48,777 bases of DNA from an uncultured Bacteroidales bacterium (lineage in GTDB: Bacteria > Bacteroidota > Bacteroidia > Bacteroidales > P3): the NCBI GenBank assembly GCA_937884485.1, contig CALGCG010000015.1, positions 1-48,777 on the forward strand, written 5' to 3'. Made by a program: the position numbers and the translations under genes. This document shows, one piece after another, positions 1-7,850 of the stretch. The notes below the pieces were generated by a model. It was not told the origin of the DNA and made no database searches. It saw only the letters and a program-made list of their open reading frames with translations. How positions within the stretch are numbered: the stretch's first letter is position 1; the number at the start of each line of letters is the position of its first letter.

Positions 1-827
1 TTGTCAATCCATCCGGCGTCGACGGCGGCACGGCTGCCACCCACTTCGCCGTGGAGCACCTTGGCCAGCTCGAAGAGCTGGTCGAAGCCCTCCTTGCTGC
101 CCACGCCATAGCCTCCGGCAACCACGATGGGCGCGCCCTTGAGGTTGTGCTTGGCGGCTTCCACATGGTGGTCCAGCACCTTGACCACGAAGGCCTCGGG
201 GCTGACATATTTCTTCACCTCGGGATAGACGACCTCTTTCTTGCAGGCGCCGTCGTAGAGGGCCTTCTGCATGACGCCGCTGCGCACCGTCGCCATCTGC
301 GGACGGTGGTCGGGGTTCACGATGGTGGCCACGATGTTGCCACCGAAGGCGGGACGGATCTGATACAGCAGGTTCTCATACACCCTGCCGCTCTTCTTGT
401 CCTCGTAGGGGCCGATTTCCAGCTGCGTGCAGTCGGCCGTCAGGCCGCTGGTGAGGCTGCTGCTCACGCGCGGACCCAAGTCGCGTCCGATGACGGTGGC
501 GCCCATCAGGCAGATTTGCGGCTGCTCCTCCTTGAAGAGGTTCACCACGATGTCCGTGTGCGGGGCCGACGTGTAGGGGAAGAGTTCGGGAGCGTCGAAG
601 ACAAAGAGTTTGTCGACGCCGTAGGGGAGTATCTGCTCCTCCACCTTGCCCTTGATGCCTGTGCCAATCACGACGGCATGGAGCTCAACTCGATCGCCGT
701 TCGCTCCCTTGCGGTCGCGTTCGACGTTAAGCTCGTTGGCCAGCTTGCGGCCTTTGGTCAGCAGCTCCTGGCTCACTTCGCGCACCTCCGTGCCCTCGAT
801 TTCAATATATACAAATACGTTGTTCAT
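1..827 (-). CDS. etfA: Electron transfer flavoprotein alpha subunit, 3' end outside the window
   Basis: About 275 residues of EtfA are visible. The protein starts MNNVFVYIEIEG and runs off the left edge of the window. EtfA pairs with EtfB to carry electrons between flavin dehydrogenases (for example acyl-CoA dehydrogenase) and other carriers. The N-terminal half has the expected alpha/beta fold text. The last visible residues contain GGSRAAVDAGW, the start of the FAD-binding C-terminal domain; the rest of that domain lies beyond the edge. The ATG at 827 is the first after the etfB stop, 90 nt downstream of it in the direction of transcription, so the pair is almost certainly one operon. The partner dehydrogenase is not visible. 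Confidence 0.93.
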   Translation of the reverse strand, partial: MNNVFVYIEIEGTEVREVSQELLTKGRKLANELNVERDRKGANGDRVELHAVVIGTGIKGKVEEQILPYGVDKLFVFDAPELFPYTSAPHTDIVVNLFKEEQPQICLMGATVIGRDLGPRVSSSLTSGLTADCTQLEIGPYEDKKSGRVYENLLYQIRPAFGGNIVATIVNPDHRPQMATVRSGVMQKALYDGACKKEVVYPEVKKYVSPEAFVVKVLDHHVEAAKHNLKGAPIVVAGGYGVGSKEGFDQLFELAKVLHGEVGGSRAAVDAGWID

Positions 828-853
828 ACTTTCTATTGTGTTATTGTGTTATC

Positions 854-908
854 GCGTTAATGTGTCAGTAGCTGGCGCATCAGCACTAACGCATTTACAC
901 ATTAACGC
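854..908. repeat. 12-bp inverted repeat between etfB and etfA
   Basis: GCGTTAATGTGT (854-865) and its exact reverse complement (897-908) flank a 31-nt loop in the etfB-etfA gap. The DNA around it is made of short, repeated TTAACGC/GTTAATG words. It could form an intercistronic hairpin. No T-run follows, so it is not an obvious terminator. Confidence 0.6.
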
Positions 909-917
909 ACTCGCGCA

Positions 918-1787
918 TTATCCGATGATTTTGTCATTCAGCAGTTCAACGATGAGACCATTGATGTCTTCGTCCTTCGCCGTGAGGGTCTTGCTTTCCT
1001 TGGCCTGGAAGGCGATGCTCTGCACCTCCTTCACCTTGGTGGGCGAGCCGCTCATGCCGCATTGGCTGGCGTCGCCGTCCACGTCTGCCACGCTCCATTG
1101 CGTCAGGTTCAGGTACGGGCGTTCTGCGCGCAGACCCTTGCGGGCGTCGTCGTCGGCCACCTCCAGCGGGCAGGCGGCATATTTGTACTTCATCACCAGC
1201 TTGGCGTTGGCCGGACGGCACTCCGCGGCGCTGCCGTTCACCGTCACCACCAAGGGCAGCGGAGCCTCCACCACCTCCACGCCGCCGTCAATGAGTCGGC
1301 GGATGGTGGCCTTGCCGTTCTCTATCTTGAGGATTTCCTCGGCGTATGTCACCTGGTTCAGTCCCAGCTTCTGCGCCACCTGTGGACCCACCTGTGCCGT
1401 GTCGCCGTCGATGGCCTGGCGGCCGCCGATGACGAGGTCGACGTTGCCTATCTTCTTGATGGCCGTTGCCAGCGCGTAGCTCGTCGCCAGCGTGTCGGCA
1501 CCCGCAAACAGGCGGTCTGTCAGCAGCCAGCCCGTATCGGCTCCGCGGAACAGTCCTTCGCGGATAATCTCGCCGGCGCGCGGCGGACCCATCGTCAGCA
1601 GGCCCACTTCCACATCGGGCTGCTGCTCCTTGATGCGGAGCGCCTGCTCCAATGCGTTCAAATCCTCGGGGTTAAAAATGGCCGGCAGCGCGGCACGGTT
1701 CACCGTACCCTCCGCCGTCATAGCATCCTTGCCAACGTTCCTTGTATCAGGAACTTGTTTTGCAAGTACAACAATCTTCAAACTCAT
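918..1787 (-). CDS. etfB: Electron transfer flavoprotein beta subunit
   Basis: A 289-residue protein with full-length EtfB features: the N-terminus MSLKIVVLAKQVPDT, then GREAIDGDTAQVGPQ-like text (here GGRQAIDGDTAQVGPQ) of the AMP-binding loop, and a C-terminus rich in lysine and glutamate. It forms the EtfAB heterodimer in the cytoplasm. An earlier in-frame ATG at 1820 would overlap the promoter -7 box, so the ATG at 1787 is preferred. It is the first gene of an etfB-etfA operon transcribed leftwards. The family assignment is secure; the physiological partner dehydrogenase is unknown. Confidence 0.95.
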   Translation of the reverse strand: MSLKIVVLAKQVPDTRNVGKDAMTAEGTVNRAALPAIFNPEDLNALEQALRIKEQQPDVEVGLLTMGPPRAGEIIREGLFRGADTGWLLTDRLFAGADTLATSYALATAIKKIGNVDLVIGGRQAIDGDTAQVGPQVAQKLGLNQVTYAEEILKIENGKATIRRLIDGGVEVVEAPLPLVVTVNGSAAECRPANAKLVMKYKYAACPLEVADDDARKGLRAERPYLNLTQWSVADVDGDASQCGMSGSPTKVKEVQSIAFQAKESKTLTAKDEDINGLIVELLNDKIIG

Positions 1788-1809
1788 ATTTTTAACAAAT
1801 TTTAAAATG

Positions 1810-1817
1810 CAAAGATA
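1810..1817 (-). promoter_or_regulatory. Probable promoter of etfBA (-7 box)
   Basis: On the minus strand this reads TATCTTTG, a match to the Bacteroidota -7 consensus TAnnTTTG, about 22 nt upstream of the etfB ATG. A TTG lies 22 nt further upstream (1840-1842), close to the usual -33 position. Confidence 0.6.
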
Positions 1818-1842
1818 CAAACAATTTTCGAAACTTTAACAA

Positions 1843-2092
1843 AAAAAGTGCCCCCAAGGCTCTTTTTTAACATTTCATCGCCCCTTCGGAGGGGAAGTGC
1901 CCCCATGCGGGTCGCTGCGTAAGCAGATTGTTTGGGGAAGCTCTACTAAATCTAAAAGCTCCTAGCCCTTCGGGCAAAATCTATAAATCCTATAGATTAT
2001 GCGCTTCGCGTAACCGCCGAAGGCGGAATAATTTACAAGATTTACAAGATTTCGCGATGCCGAAGGCGAGCAGGAGAATTAAGGATTTTTCA
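1843..2092. other. Non-coding stretch with several short GC-rich hairpins
   Basis: No credible gene. It holds small self-complementary words with TTC/GAAG loops (around 1882-1895, 1968-1978, 2001-2009, 2014-2024) and the inverted repeat AATCTATA/TATAGATT near 1978-1998. It separates the etfBA promoter from the RHS-tip island and may mark the island's left edge. Confidence 0.5.
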
Positions 2093-2324
2093 GATACAAC
2101 TTATAAATCAAAAAAAAGAGCCGTCGCCCGATCAAACAAAACAATTGCGGCAACACATACTAAAAACATAAAATAATCGTTATTCTTACATGACAGGCAG
2201 TAGTATGACATACGATTATGACATCGGCGGTTTGGACGCCCGGTATCACCCCGACCATCTCCTCTCCGCCGCCTACCTGACATCAGGAGGCCATGTTACG
2301 CAGACGCTCAACTACCTGCCCTAC
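2093..2324 (+). repeat. 232-bp direct repeat, copy 1
   Basis: Nearly identical and collinear with 5207-5438 (offset 3114 nt, no indel). It includes about 97 nt of non-coding DNA with in-frame stops, then an ATG and the first 45 codons of an RHS fragment. Sequence identity ends abruptly after the codons for NYLPY. Confidence 0.85.
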
Positions 2325-2471
2325 TATGGAATTGGCCTCGGATACAATTGCTCTTATGATGCTGTTGGTGAACGTATCGACAAAGAGTCAATGTCTCATT
2401 CGGGTTGTATTGGGCCAATACAGTTTGGTACAAATGGAGATGTTTTAGTTGGTGTTAATGTTTTGGTGTAA
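2190..2471 (+). CDS. Truncated RHS fragment (tip A), core deleted
   Basis: A 93-residue open frame. Residues 1-45 (MTGSSMTYDYDIGGLDA...LNYLPY) match the start of the RHS fragment at 5304. Immediately after LPY it jumps to a different, glycine-rich sequence ending GTNGDVLVGVNVLV, with no RHS core between. It looks like the 5' homology block joined to the last ~47 residues of another toxin tip by internal deletion. The end resembles the end of the tip at 3305-4210 (a beta-rich, LGV-containing tail), and the downstream genes of both are zinc-ribbon paralogues, which supports a common origin. It is probably non-functional as a toxin. Confidence 0.55.
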   Translation: MTGSSMTYDYDIGGLDARYHPDHLLSAAYLTSGGHVTQTLNYLPYYGIGLGYNCSYDAVGERIDKESMSHSGCIGPIQFGTNGDVLVGVNVLV

Positions 2472-2492
2472 ACATACAAATTATCTCACGAT

Positions 2493-2831
2493 ATGCAAAA
2501 TAGTAAAACCGAACATGTTTGTGATTTAAAAGTGATAACGAACAGATATCAATCTGGACCGGTTGTTTCATTCAAAGGAATCACCTTTCTTTTTGCTCTG
2601 TATAATCTTTATCTTTTTGCCTTGATTAAGATAAAAAGAATCAAAAAGGCAGAAGTGTTTAAATGCAGAATTTGTGGAAGATATGAGTGGAAGTGTCCAT
2701 ATTGCAATTCGGTAGAGGTATTGGATACCGTACCCCATTTACATAAATGTAAGGAATGTGATAAAAACTCTTATTTTGATCCATACCTTAATTCTTTTGT
2801 TCACTTCTTTCAAAATGGCAAAAAACCGTAG
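2493..2831 (+). CDS. Small zinc-ribbon protein, candidate immunity protein of tip A
   Basis: A 112-residue protein with a hydrophobic segment around residues 28-46 (ITFLFALYNLYLFALIKI) and a C-terminal half containing three CxxC knuckles (CRIC, CPYC, CKEC), typical of zinc ribbons. It starts 21 nt after the stop of truncated tip A. The knuckle region aligns with the 96-residue protein at 4207-4497, which directly overlaps another tip, so both are probably related immunity proteins. This is position plus homology, not a recognised immunity family. It might instead be a stray regulator. AT-rich codon use matches the island. Confidence 0.6.
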   Translation: MQNSKTEHVCDLKVITNRYQSGPVVSFKGITFLFALYNLYLFALIKIKRIKKAEVFKCRICGRYEWKCPYCNSVEVLDTVPHLHKCKECDKNSYFDPYLNSFVHFFQNGKKP

Positions 2832-2994
2832 AAGTAGTATGGACGATAAGGAATGCAGCAAGCTCGGCGGTGGGTTCCGCAGGCGCGTCCCGGTGGTTGC
2901 TGTTGACAAACGAGTGCCTGAACTGGCAGTTCGGTATTTGAGAATACAAAATGAAGAGTTAAATTTAATAAAAACCAATAAGGCAATAGAATGA
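2818..2994 (+). pseudogene. Possible remnant of a further RHS toxin tail
   Basis: This open frame has no RHS core and no credible start, but it ends in a charged tail (NEELNLIKTNKAIE). Its TGA overlaps the ATG of the next lipoprotein gene as ATGA, the same arrangement as in the intact tip/immunity pairs. It is read as the last part of a toxin tip whose front is gone. This is weak evidence; it may simply be an intergenic open frame. Confidence 0.3.
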
Positions 2995-3347
2995 ATATCT
3001 TGCAACGATTATCTATCACCATATTCTCCTTTATGTTTATTGCATGTGCGAATAACGAAAGTTCAAAAGTTTGTGATAGCATAAGAGGTGACGACATTGC
3101 TCCCATGAAATATAAAAAAAATGTTTTGCGTAGTAATGACGCAAACGTCTCATTACGAGACACACAAGATTTAGGATACGCTGAGGAAGTGTGCAACTTT
3201 ATTGACCAGGATGTTTTCGTAAAAGAAATCAAATGGGCTGTATTATATACGAGAGATAATAATCTGATGACTCTCGATTCAGCCCTGACTGCCTTTGCAA
3301 ACGAATGGGTCTCTCAAGATTCTATCAAAAAATGGTGGAACCACTAA
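2991..3347 (+). CDS. Small lipoprotein, candidate orphan immunity protein
   Basis: A 118-residue protein with a signal peptide and lipobox (MNILQRLSITIFSFMFIAC, lipidated Cys19), then a short polar domain rich in Asp and Asn. No family recognised. Its ATG overlaps the stop of the preceding remnant (ATGA), as for the other immunity-like genes in the island. Its 3' end overlaps the open frame of the next RHS tip by 43 nt, which suggests that the tip was inserted at, or recombined into, the end of this gene and that the C-terminus may be altered. A periplasm-facing location would suit a toxin acting in the envelope. Confidence 0.6.
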   Translation: MNILQRLSITIFSFMFIACANNESSKVCDSIRGDDIAPMKYKKNVLRSNDANVSLRDTQDLGYAEEVCNFIDQDVFVKEIKWAVLYTRDNNLMTLDSALTAFANEWVSQDSIKKWWNH

Positions 3348-4210
3348 TTCATCCAGCCCATAAAACCGAAGTGGTAAACCGCCTTGAAAACATACGGTTT
3401 TGCCTCTTTGTTTTCAACGGGAAAGAAAAGGACTACGAATCTGGCTTCCACTACTACGGGGCACGCTACTACTGGAGCGAGGAACTGACAGGGTGGTTGA
3501 GTGTGGATCCGATGATGAATAAATATCCGAGCATTAGTCCTTATACGTATTGTGCTTGGAATCCTGTGAAGCTGGTGGATCCGGATGGGAAAGAGATGTT
3601 TCCTACAGAATCAGATGCTGCAAAAGTTAGGGCGAATGCTGTAGATATGTTTGGAGAATCACGTGTGGGGGAAATATACAATAAAGGAGATGAAAAACAT
3701 CCTAATTATGCATTTCTTGTATATGATTATGGTAAAGATAAATATGAAAGGCCCTCATCCAAAGGAGTATGGGCATATAAAACAGATAAATGTGTTGACT
3801 CTAAATTCGATTTGTTTTTATACGCAACATTTAAAGCCGAGAAAGAATGGTCCTTTAATGGGTCATTCTCTATAGGAGGACAATGTGAAGTTGATGTAGG
3901 TTGTGTAAACCTTGGTATTAACATTAGTTCTATTGATTTGGTTGGAATAGATTGGGATTGGGGTAAAGGAAAAGTTGACACCTATCATTGTGAAGAAAAT
4001 AATGCAAGAGGATCAAGAGGCGTGTCGTTGGGATTGTTTACTTTGGCTGGACAAACTTACGAAGGTGGAGATTATATTGATGAGGCTTCAAAGAGAACCA
4101 ATGTATTGGGTGCAGGTGTCGGCCAAAGCAAAGGACAATGGAATATTACTTTGGGTGTTTCTGCAATATTAGGAATTCAAATTAGTATTTCTTCAAAGAT
4201 AAAAAAATGA
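3305..4210 (+). CDS. RHS core plus unrecognised beta-rich C-terminal domain (tip B)
   Basis: RHS homology starts at 3413 (FNGKEKDYESGFHYYGARYYW) and runs to VDPDG at 3589. The 36 codons before it have no RHS likeness and overlap the previous gene, so no natural start is visible. After VDPDG comes a ~206-residue variable domain, beginning KEMFPTESDAAKV and ending in a glycine-rich, beta-looking tail (WNITLGVSAILGIQISISS). I do not recognise the fold, and there is no obvious catalytic motif. Its stop overlaps the ATG of a zinc-ribbon gene (ATGA), as expected for a toxin/immunity pair. It is an orphan tip rather than a complete RHS protein, and expression may need recombination onto a parent gene. 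Confidence 0.7.
   Translation: MGLSRFYQKMVEPLIHPAHKTEVVNRLENIRFCLFVFNGKEKDYESGFHYYGARYYWSEELTGWLSVDPMMNKYPSISPYTYCAWNPVKLVDPDGKEMFPTESDAAKVRANAVDMFGESRVGEIYNKGDEKHPNYAFLVYDYGKDKYERPSSKGVWAYKTDKCVDSKFDLFLYATFKAEKEWSFNGSFSIGGQCEVDVGCVNLGINISSIDLVGIDWDWGKGKVDTYHCEENNARGSRGVSLGLFTLAGQTYEGGDYIDEASKRTNVLGAGVGQSKGQWNITLGVSAILGIQISISSKIKK
3413..3589 (+). repeat. RHS core repeat, copy 1
   Basis: A ~177-bp direct repeat coding for the RHS-associated core from FNGKEKDY to VDPDG. It is nearly identical to 5496-5672 and 8573-8749 and slightly more diverged from 7053-7226. Downstream sequence is unrelated between copies. Confidence 0.9.
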
Positions 4211-4497
4211 AAAAAGCAATAGAATGTGAGTGTACGTTTGAAAGACTCCGTCCGAGAATTAGATTTGTTCCGGGACAAGGAATCGAGGCTTCAGTACACT
4301 TGTTTCAAATAATAAACTGTCTCTGTAAAGGCCGCAAGATTGCCAGGAGAAAGACCATCCGACAATGCCAGAAGTGTGGAAAATACTCAGTAGAATGCCC
4401 CTACTGTCACCAAACCAGTGTGACGACACAACTGCCAGATATCATTCAATGTCCTCATTGCGGCAAAGTTTATCAGGTTCGACTTTTTGAACTATAG
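4207..4497 (+). CDS. Small zinc-ribbon protein, candidate immunity protein of tip B
   Basis: A 96-residue basic protein. The C-terminal half has three CxxC pairs (CQKC, CPYC, CPHC) in the same order and spacing style as the protein at 2493-2831. Its ATG overlaps the TGA of tip B (ATGA), so translation is probably coupled. No signal peptide is seen, so it likely works in the cytoplasm or at the inner membrane, unlike the lipoprotein partners elsewhere in this island. The zinc-ribbon call is direct; the immunity role is inferred from position. Confidence 0.65.
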   Translation: MKKAIECECTFERLRPRIRFVPGQGIEASVHLFQIINCLCKGRKIARRKTIRQCQKCGKYSVECPYCHQTSVTTQLPDIIQCPHCGKVYQVRLFEL

Positions 4498-5206
4498 GGC
4501 ATGGGAATTGAAGACAATAGTGCCAAAGGTGACCGAGACAAATATCTTCGTTGTGTCGGGCCAGACAAAGGTAGATTCTGGGAAGTTATTGTGAATTGAT
4601 ATTGAAGAAAAACTTATATTCTGCTAAATGGCTCTATCAGCACATAAAACGGCCCCACAAAACAGCGCTCAAACCATGCGGTATTACCCCTTCGGTTTCC
4701 TGCCTGAGCGGATGCGAACGGCCTGCGACCGAAGTGGAGCAAACGGCAATGGTGCAAGTTCCAGAGGAACGCGCAGAACTGACAACGCGCGTGGCCAGCT
4801 TGAGACTGGGCGCTTCCTCTTCTGGATTGAGGACGTAGCTGCTCAAAGCGAGAGAAGAGCAAGTTTACTTGCTTTTCCGAGCCAAAGCTGCGTTGGCGCA
4901 GCCAACCGTCTCCAAGCCTTTATGGAGCGTGGCGACGAGGGCGACATTGCGACATACTACAACTATTCTGCCGAAGGCGAGTGGGTGAAATATGGATTTT
5001 TCAGAAGCTGTCATTGGGATTTGCTTTGCGTAAGACTTCCGCTGCTCCCCGCCCGTAGGACAACTAGTACCCAACTTCGTGACAACGAGCAGGTAACTCC
5101 CTTTTGGTTTCGGTTGAGTTTCGGTTGAGTTTCGGTCCGGTATCGGTCTCATTACGGTCTCTTTTTATCTTCTCTCTTGTTCCCCTGCGCTCTTTGACTT
5201 TGCAAA
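4498..5206 (+). other. Degraded RHS-related DNA between tips B and C
   Basis: No intact gene. 4501-4599 reads as a 32-codon tail (MGIEDNSAKGDRDKYLRCVG and so on), probably the end of a lost gene. Around 4628-4700 a frame carries ALSAHKTAPQN followed by MRYYPFG, a typical RHS motif, and then decays. The same SAH-T-PQN words recur just before the core at 8504. 5100-5145 has tandem TTTCGGTTGAG words. A minus-strand TATCTTTG-like box lies at 5203-5210. Confidence 0.45.
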
Positions 5207-5438
5207 GATACAACTTATAAATCAAAAATAGAACCCGTCGCCCGATCAAACAAAACAATTGCGGCAACACATACTAAAAACATAAAAGAATCGTTATTCT
5301 TACATGACAGGCAGCAGTATGACATACGATTATGACATCGGCGGTTTAGACGCCCAGTGTCACTCCGGCCACCTCGGCTCCGTCGCCTACCTGACATCAG
5401 GAGGCCATGTTACGCAGACGCTCAACTACCTGCCCTAC
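5207..5438 (+). repeat. 232-bp direct repeat, copy 2
   Basis: This is the second copy of the block at 2093-2324, covering non-coding DNA plus the first 45 codons of tip C. Here the frame continues after NYLPYG into a normal RHS core, so this copy is the intact arrangement. Confidence 0.85.
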
Positions 5439-6314
5439 GGTGAAGACTGGGTGGATATTCAGAACAACCTCGACCCCCGCCTTGGCCAGTACATTTTCAA
5501 CGGGAAAGAGAAGGACTACGAATCAGGCTTCCACTACTACGGAGCACGCTACTACTGGAGCGAGGTGCTGACAGGGTGGTTGAGTGTGGATCCGATGATG
5601 AATAAATATCCGAGCATTAGCCCTTATGCATATTGCACGTGGAATCCTGTGAAGTTGGTTGACCCAGATGGGAACGAACCTTGGTATAAACTAATTTCAG
5701 GATATAATAAGGACAATACACCGAAAGCGCCAACGGCAGCCAGAAGACATCCCGTGACGGGTAATGTAAGGCTACATCACGGTATGGATATGGCTTTCAA
5801 AAAAGGGGGAAGAATCAATGCTGCAGCATCAGGAAAGGTTATTTTCTCTGGTTTTAAAAATGGATATGGAAAAACCGTTGTTATTGATCATGGTGGAGGG
5901 TTCTACTCGTTGTATGCACACATGAACACTATCAATGTAAATGCTGGAGATATGGTTCAGAATGGAGCACAATTAGGCGAGGTCGGCAATACCGGTATCG
6001 GAACTGGCCCACATTTGCATGTGGAATATATTAAGACGGATAACACTATTAATTTTTTTGGTGGAAACAAAAACGCCTGCAGATTTAACCCAATGGACAT
6101 TAATGGCTTACAGGATATTATTGATGGAAAAGAATCTAAGAATGTACAATTTTTAGATGGACATATTGATAGAATTGGAGGTCTTGATAACATACGCCCT
6201 CCAAAAACATATTTAAATCCAATGCCTGAACCCACAATTAGTGATCGGTTACAGGAAAATAGAGTCCCCATTGTCAAAACGGTAGGTGATATATTAAAAA
6301 TAGTCGGGTTATGA
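5304..6314 (+). CDS. RHS core with C-terminal M23 (LytM) metallopeptidase domain (tip C)
   Basis: A 336-residue protein. Residues 1-60 are the end of the RHS repeat region, 65-123 are the RHS core ending in VDPDG, and about 148-245 form an M23 peptidase domain. All zinc and catalytic positions are present: H158 and D162 in HHGMD, H206 in YAHM, and H237/H239 in GPHLH. M23 enzymes cut the peptide cross-links of peptidoglycan, so this tip predicts a cell-wall-degrading toxin. The last ~90 residues are not recognised. Its stop overlaps a lipoprotein gene as ATGA. There is no signal peptide and no long RHS cage, so the protein alone is not an evident exported effector; it is best read as an orphan tip. 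Confidence 0.85.
   Translation: MTGSSMTYDYDIGGLDAQCHSGHLGSVAYLTSGGHVTQTLNYLPYGEDWVDIQNNLDPRLGQYIFNGKEKDYESGFHYYGARYYWSEVLTGWLSVDPMMNKYPSISPYAYCTWNPVKLVDPDGNEPWYKLISGYNKDNTPKAPTAARRHPVTGNVRLHHGMDMAFKKGGRINAAASGKVIFSGFKNGYGKTVVIDHGGGFYSLYAHMNTINVNAGDMVQNGAQLGEVGNTGIGTGPHLHVEYIKTDNTINFFGGNKNACRFNPMDINGLQDIIDGKESKNVQFLDGHIDRIGGLDNIRPPKTYLNPMPEPTISDRLQENRVPIVKTVGDILKIVGL
5496..5672 (+). repeat. RHS core repeat, copy 2
   Basis: Codes for FNGKEKDY to VDPDG of tip C. It is almost the same nucleotide sequence as 3413-3589. Sequence identity ends at the VDPDG codons, the usual toxin junction of RHS proteins. Confidence 0.9.
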
Positions 6315-6907
6315 AATATAAATTATTATTATTTGTAGTTGCTATAGCAATAACCAGTGGTTGCTATGATAAAAGAAATATTCTTCATCTAGATGTGAAG
6401 ATAAATGATGGTGAATCGATTTATTCTTTTGACGGTTCGTATACAATGCTTGATAATGATTCCGCAGTTATTGCCTCTTTGGAATCAGACTCTTGTCTGT
6501 ATGATCCAGAATTAATTATTAAACCAATCGATGATTCCGTTGCGCAATACTTTATTCTGAATTATGATATGACAGATACACTAAAAACCTGTCAGCCAAA
6601 TCATATAGTTGTTAAATACATAATAGGGAATTCTTATATTACGACATATGAGGGCAGGGATGTCAGAAGGAAGATAATCGCTTTTTTATTTAACGACAAA
6701 GGCCCATTTCTTTCAAAAGGTATTTCCGTTGGCGATGCAATTTCCAAAATCAAAGCGTTGTACAACAGAGATGTTTTGTCTGGAAATATTATCTCAATTA
6801 TTGAAGAGTCTGAAATGGCTGAGATAAAACTTTATTTTAAGGATGATATCGTGACAAAAATTATTTATATGGATTATGAGAGTTGTTATGGATTGAATCT
6901 TTTGTAG
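6311..6907 (+). CDS. Lipoprotein, candidate immunity protein against the M23 tip
   Basis: A 198-residue protein with a signal peptide and lipobox ending in Cys18 (AITSGC). The mature part is acidic, with a C-terminal stretch (SVGDAISKIKALY...) that resembles repeat domains of periplasmic binding or inhibitor proteins, although I cannot name a family. The ATG lies in the last codons of tip C (ATGA overlap). Because the cognate tip is a peptidoglycan hydrolase, an inhibitor anchored in the periplasm is the expected design. This match of target compartment and partner location is inference, but consistent. Confidence 0.7.
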   Translation: MKYKLLLFVVAIAITSGCYDKRNILHLDVKINDGESIYSFDGSYTMLDNDSAVIASLESDSCLYDPELIIKPIDDSVAQYFILNYDMTDTLKTCQPNHIVVKYIIGNSYITTYEGRDVRRKIIAFLFNDKGPFLSKGISVGDAISKIKALYNRDVLSGNIISIIEESEMAEIKLYFKDDIVTKIIYMDYESCYGLNLL

Positions 6908-7028
6908 GAAGAATCATCTAAAAAAGTGAATTACATAGAAACAAAAATCCATAAAACAAAAAGGAGGGTGAAAAAAGTATCAGATTGCTCCTATCAATAA
7001 TATTGCACATCAAAAACCATATTCGTAC

Positions 7029-7850
7029 ATGACATTTCCATATACAAATTCCAACGGGAAAGAGAAGGACTACGAGAGTGGCTTCCACTACTACGGCGCG
7101 AGGTACTACTGGTGTGAAGTATTGACCGGATGGCTGAGTGTCGATCCGATGGCTGATAAATATCCAAATATATCGCCGTATGCATATTGTAGCTGGAATC
7201 CCGTATTATTGGTTGACCCAGATGGAGAATTCCCTATCTTACCATTCATTTTTGCAATGAAAGGAGCCGCACGTGGAGTAGAACATTTCTCCCAAAACTC
7301 AAATGTAAAAACATTCGCCTATACAGTGAACCATCCATACAATGCTATGCGAATAGGTATAATGAAAGATGGGGGGAAGAACGGTATATCCTCTTTCTCC
7401 CATATTTTTTCAGTTGAAATGTGCAAGGCGGCAAATTTAAGCAGAGATCCAGAAGGCAGTCAAAGAAATGCCATTAGGCATACGCTCTGGCAAGCAATGA
7501 TCACAAACGAGTTTGGCCCAAGTCAAGCTGAAAGAATCGGGGACAATCATGAAAACGGACCAAAAGCCGATTTGTCTCAGAGAACATTTAGTAATATGGA
7601 AGAGGCTGATGTGGTATGTGACCAGTTAAATAATGCAATTGGCCGTTCAATCGGAGAAAGAAACAAAGGTGTGTCTAATGCCACAATGGCTGAAAAGGTC
7701 GCGACCGAACTCTACAATAATGGTTTGTGGACTGCAATAGAGAATTCAGATGGATCAGTCTCTATCAATAAAACCAAAATTAACAATGCAGAATACCAAA
7801 AAGTGATTAATGAATTAAAAAAATTGAATAACTATGGTCTTCATGAATAG
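7029..7850 (+). CDS. RHS core with HxxxW/DxHE C-terminal domain (tip D)
   Basis: A 273-residue open frame. RHS core from residue 9 (NGKEKDYESGFHYYGARYYW) to VDPDG at residue 66, then a ~200-residue variable domain. It contains RNAIRHTLWQAM (H151) and GDNHE (H174, E175), a motif pair that reminds me of the domain catalogued as DUF6973 in Bacteroidota RHS proteins. That match is from memory and needs a profile search. The conserved His/Asp/Glu suggest a metal or hydrolase site, but the activity is unknown. The ATG at 7029 lies only 24 nt before the core and has no RHS text upstream, so it may not be used. The gene overlaps the following lipoprotein gene. Confidence 0.7.
   Translation: MTFPYTNSNGKEKDYESGFHYYGARYYWCEVLTGWLSVDPMADKYPNISPYAYCSWNPVLLVDPDGEFPILPFIFAMKGAARGVEHFSQNSNVKTFAYTVNHPYNAMRIGIMKDGGKNGISSFSHIFSVEMCKAANLSRDPEGSQRNAIRHTLWQAMITNEFGPSQAERIGDNHENGPKADLSQRTFSNMEEADVVCDQLNNAIGRSIGERNKGVSNATMAEKVATELYNNGLWTAIENSDGSVSINKTKINNAEYQKVINELKKLNNYGLHE
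7053..7226 (+). repeat. RHS core repeat, copy 3
   Basis: Codes for NGKEKDYE to VDPDG of tip D. It is the most diverged of the four copies at the nucleotide level (for example WCEVLTGWLSVDPMADKYP), yet the amino-acid pattern is kept. Confidence 0.85.

Noticed and set aside
4628..5128. Independent gene between tips B and C
   Set aside because: Only the first residues show RHS likeness (YYPFG). The remainder is not protein-like and several frames are equally open.
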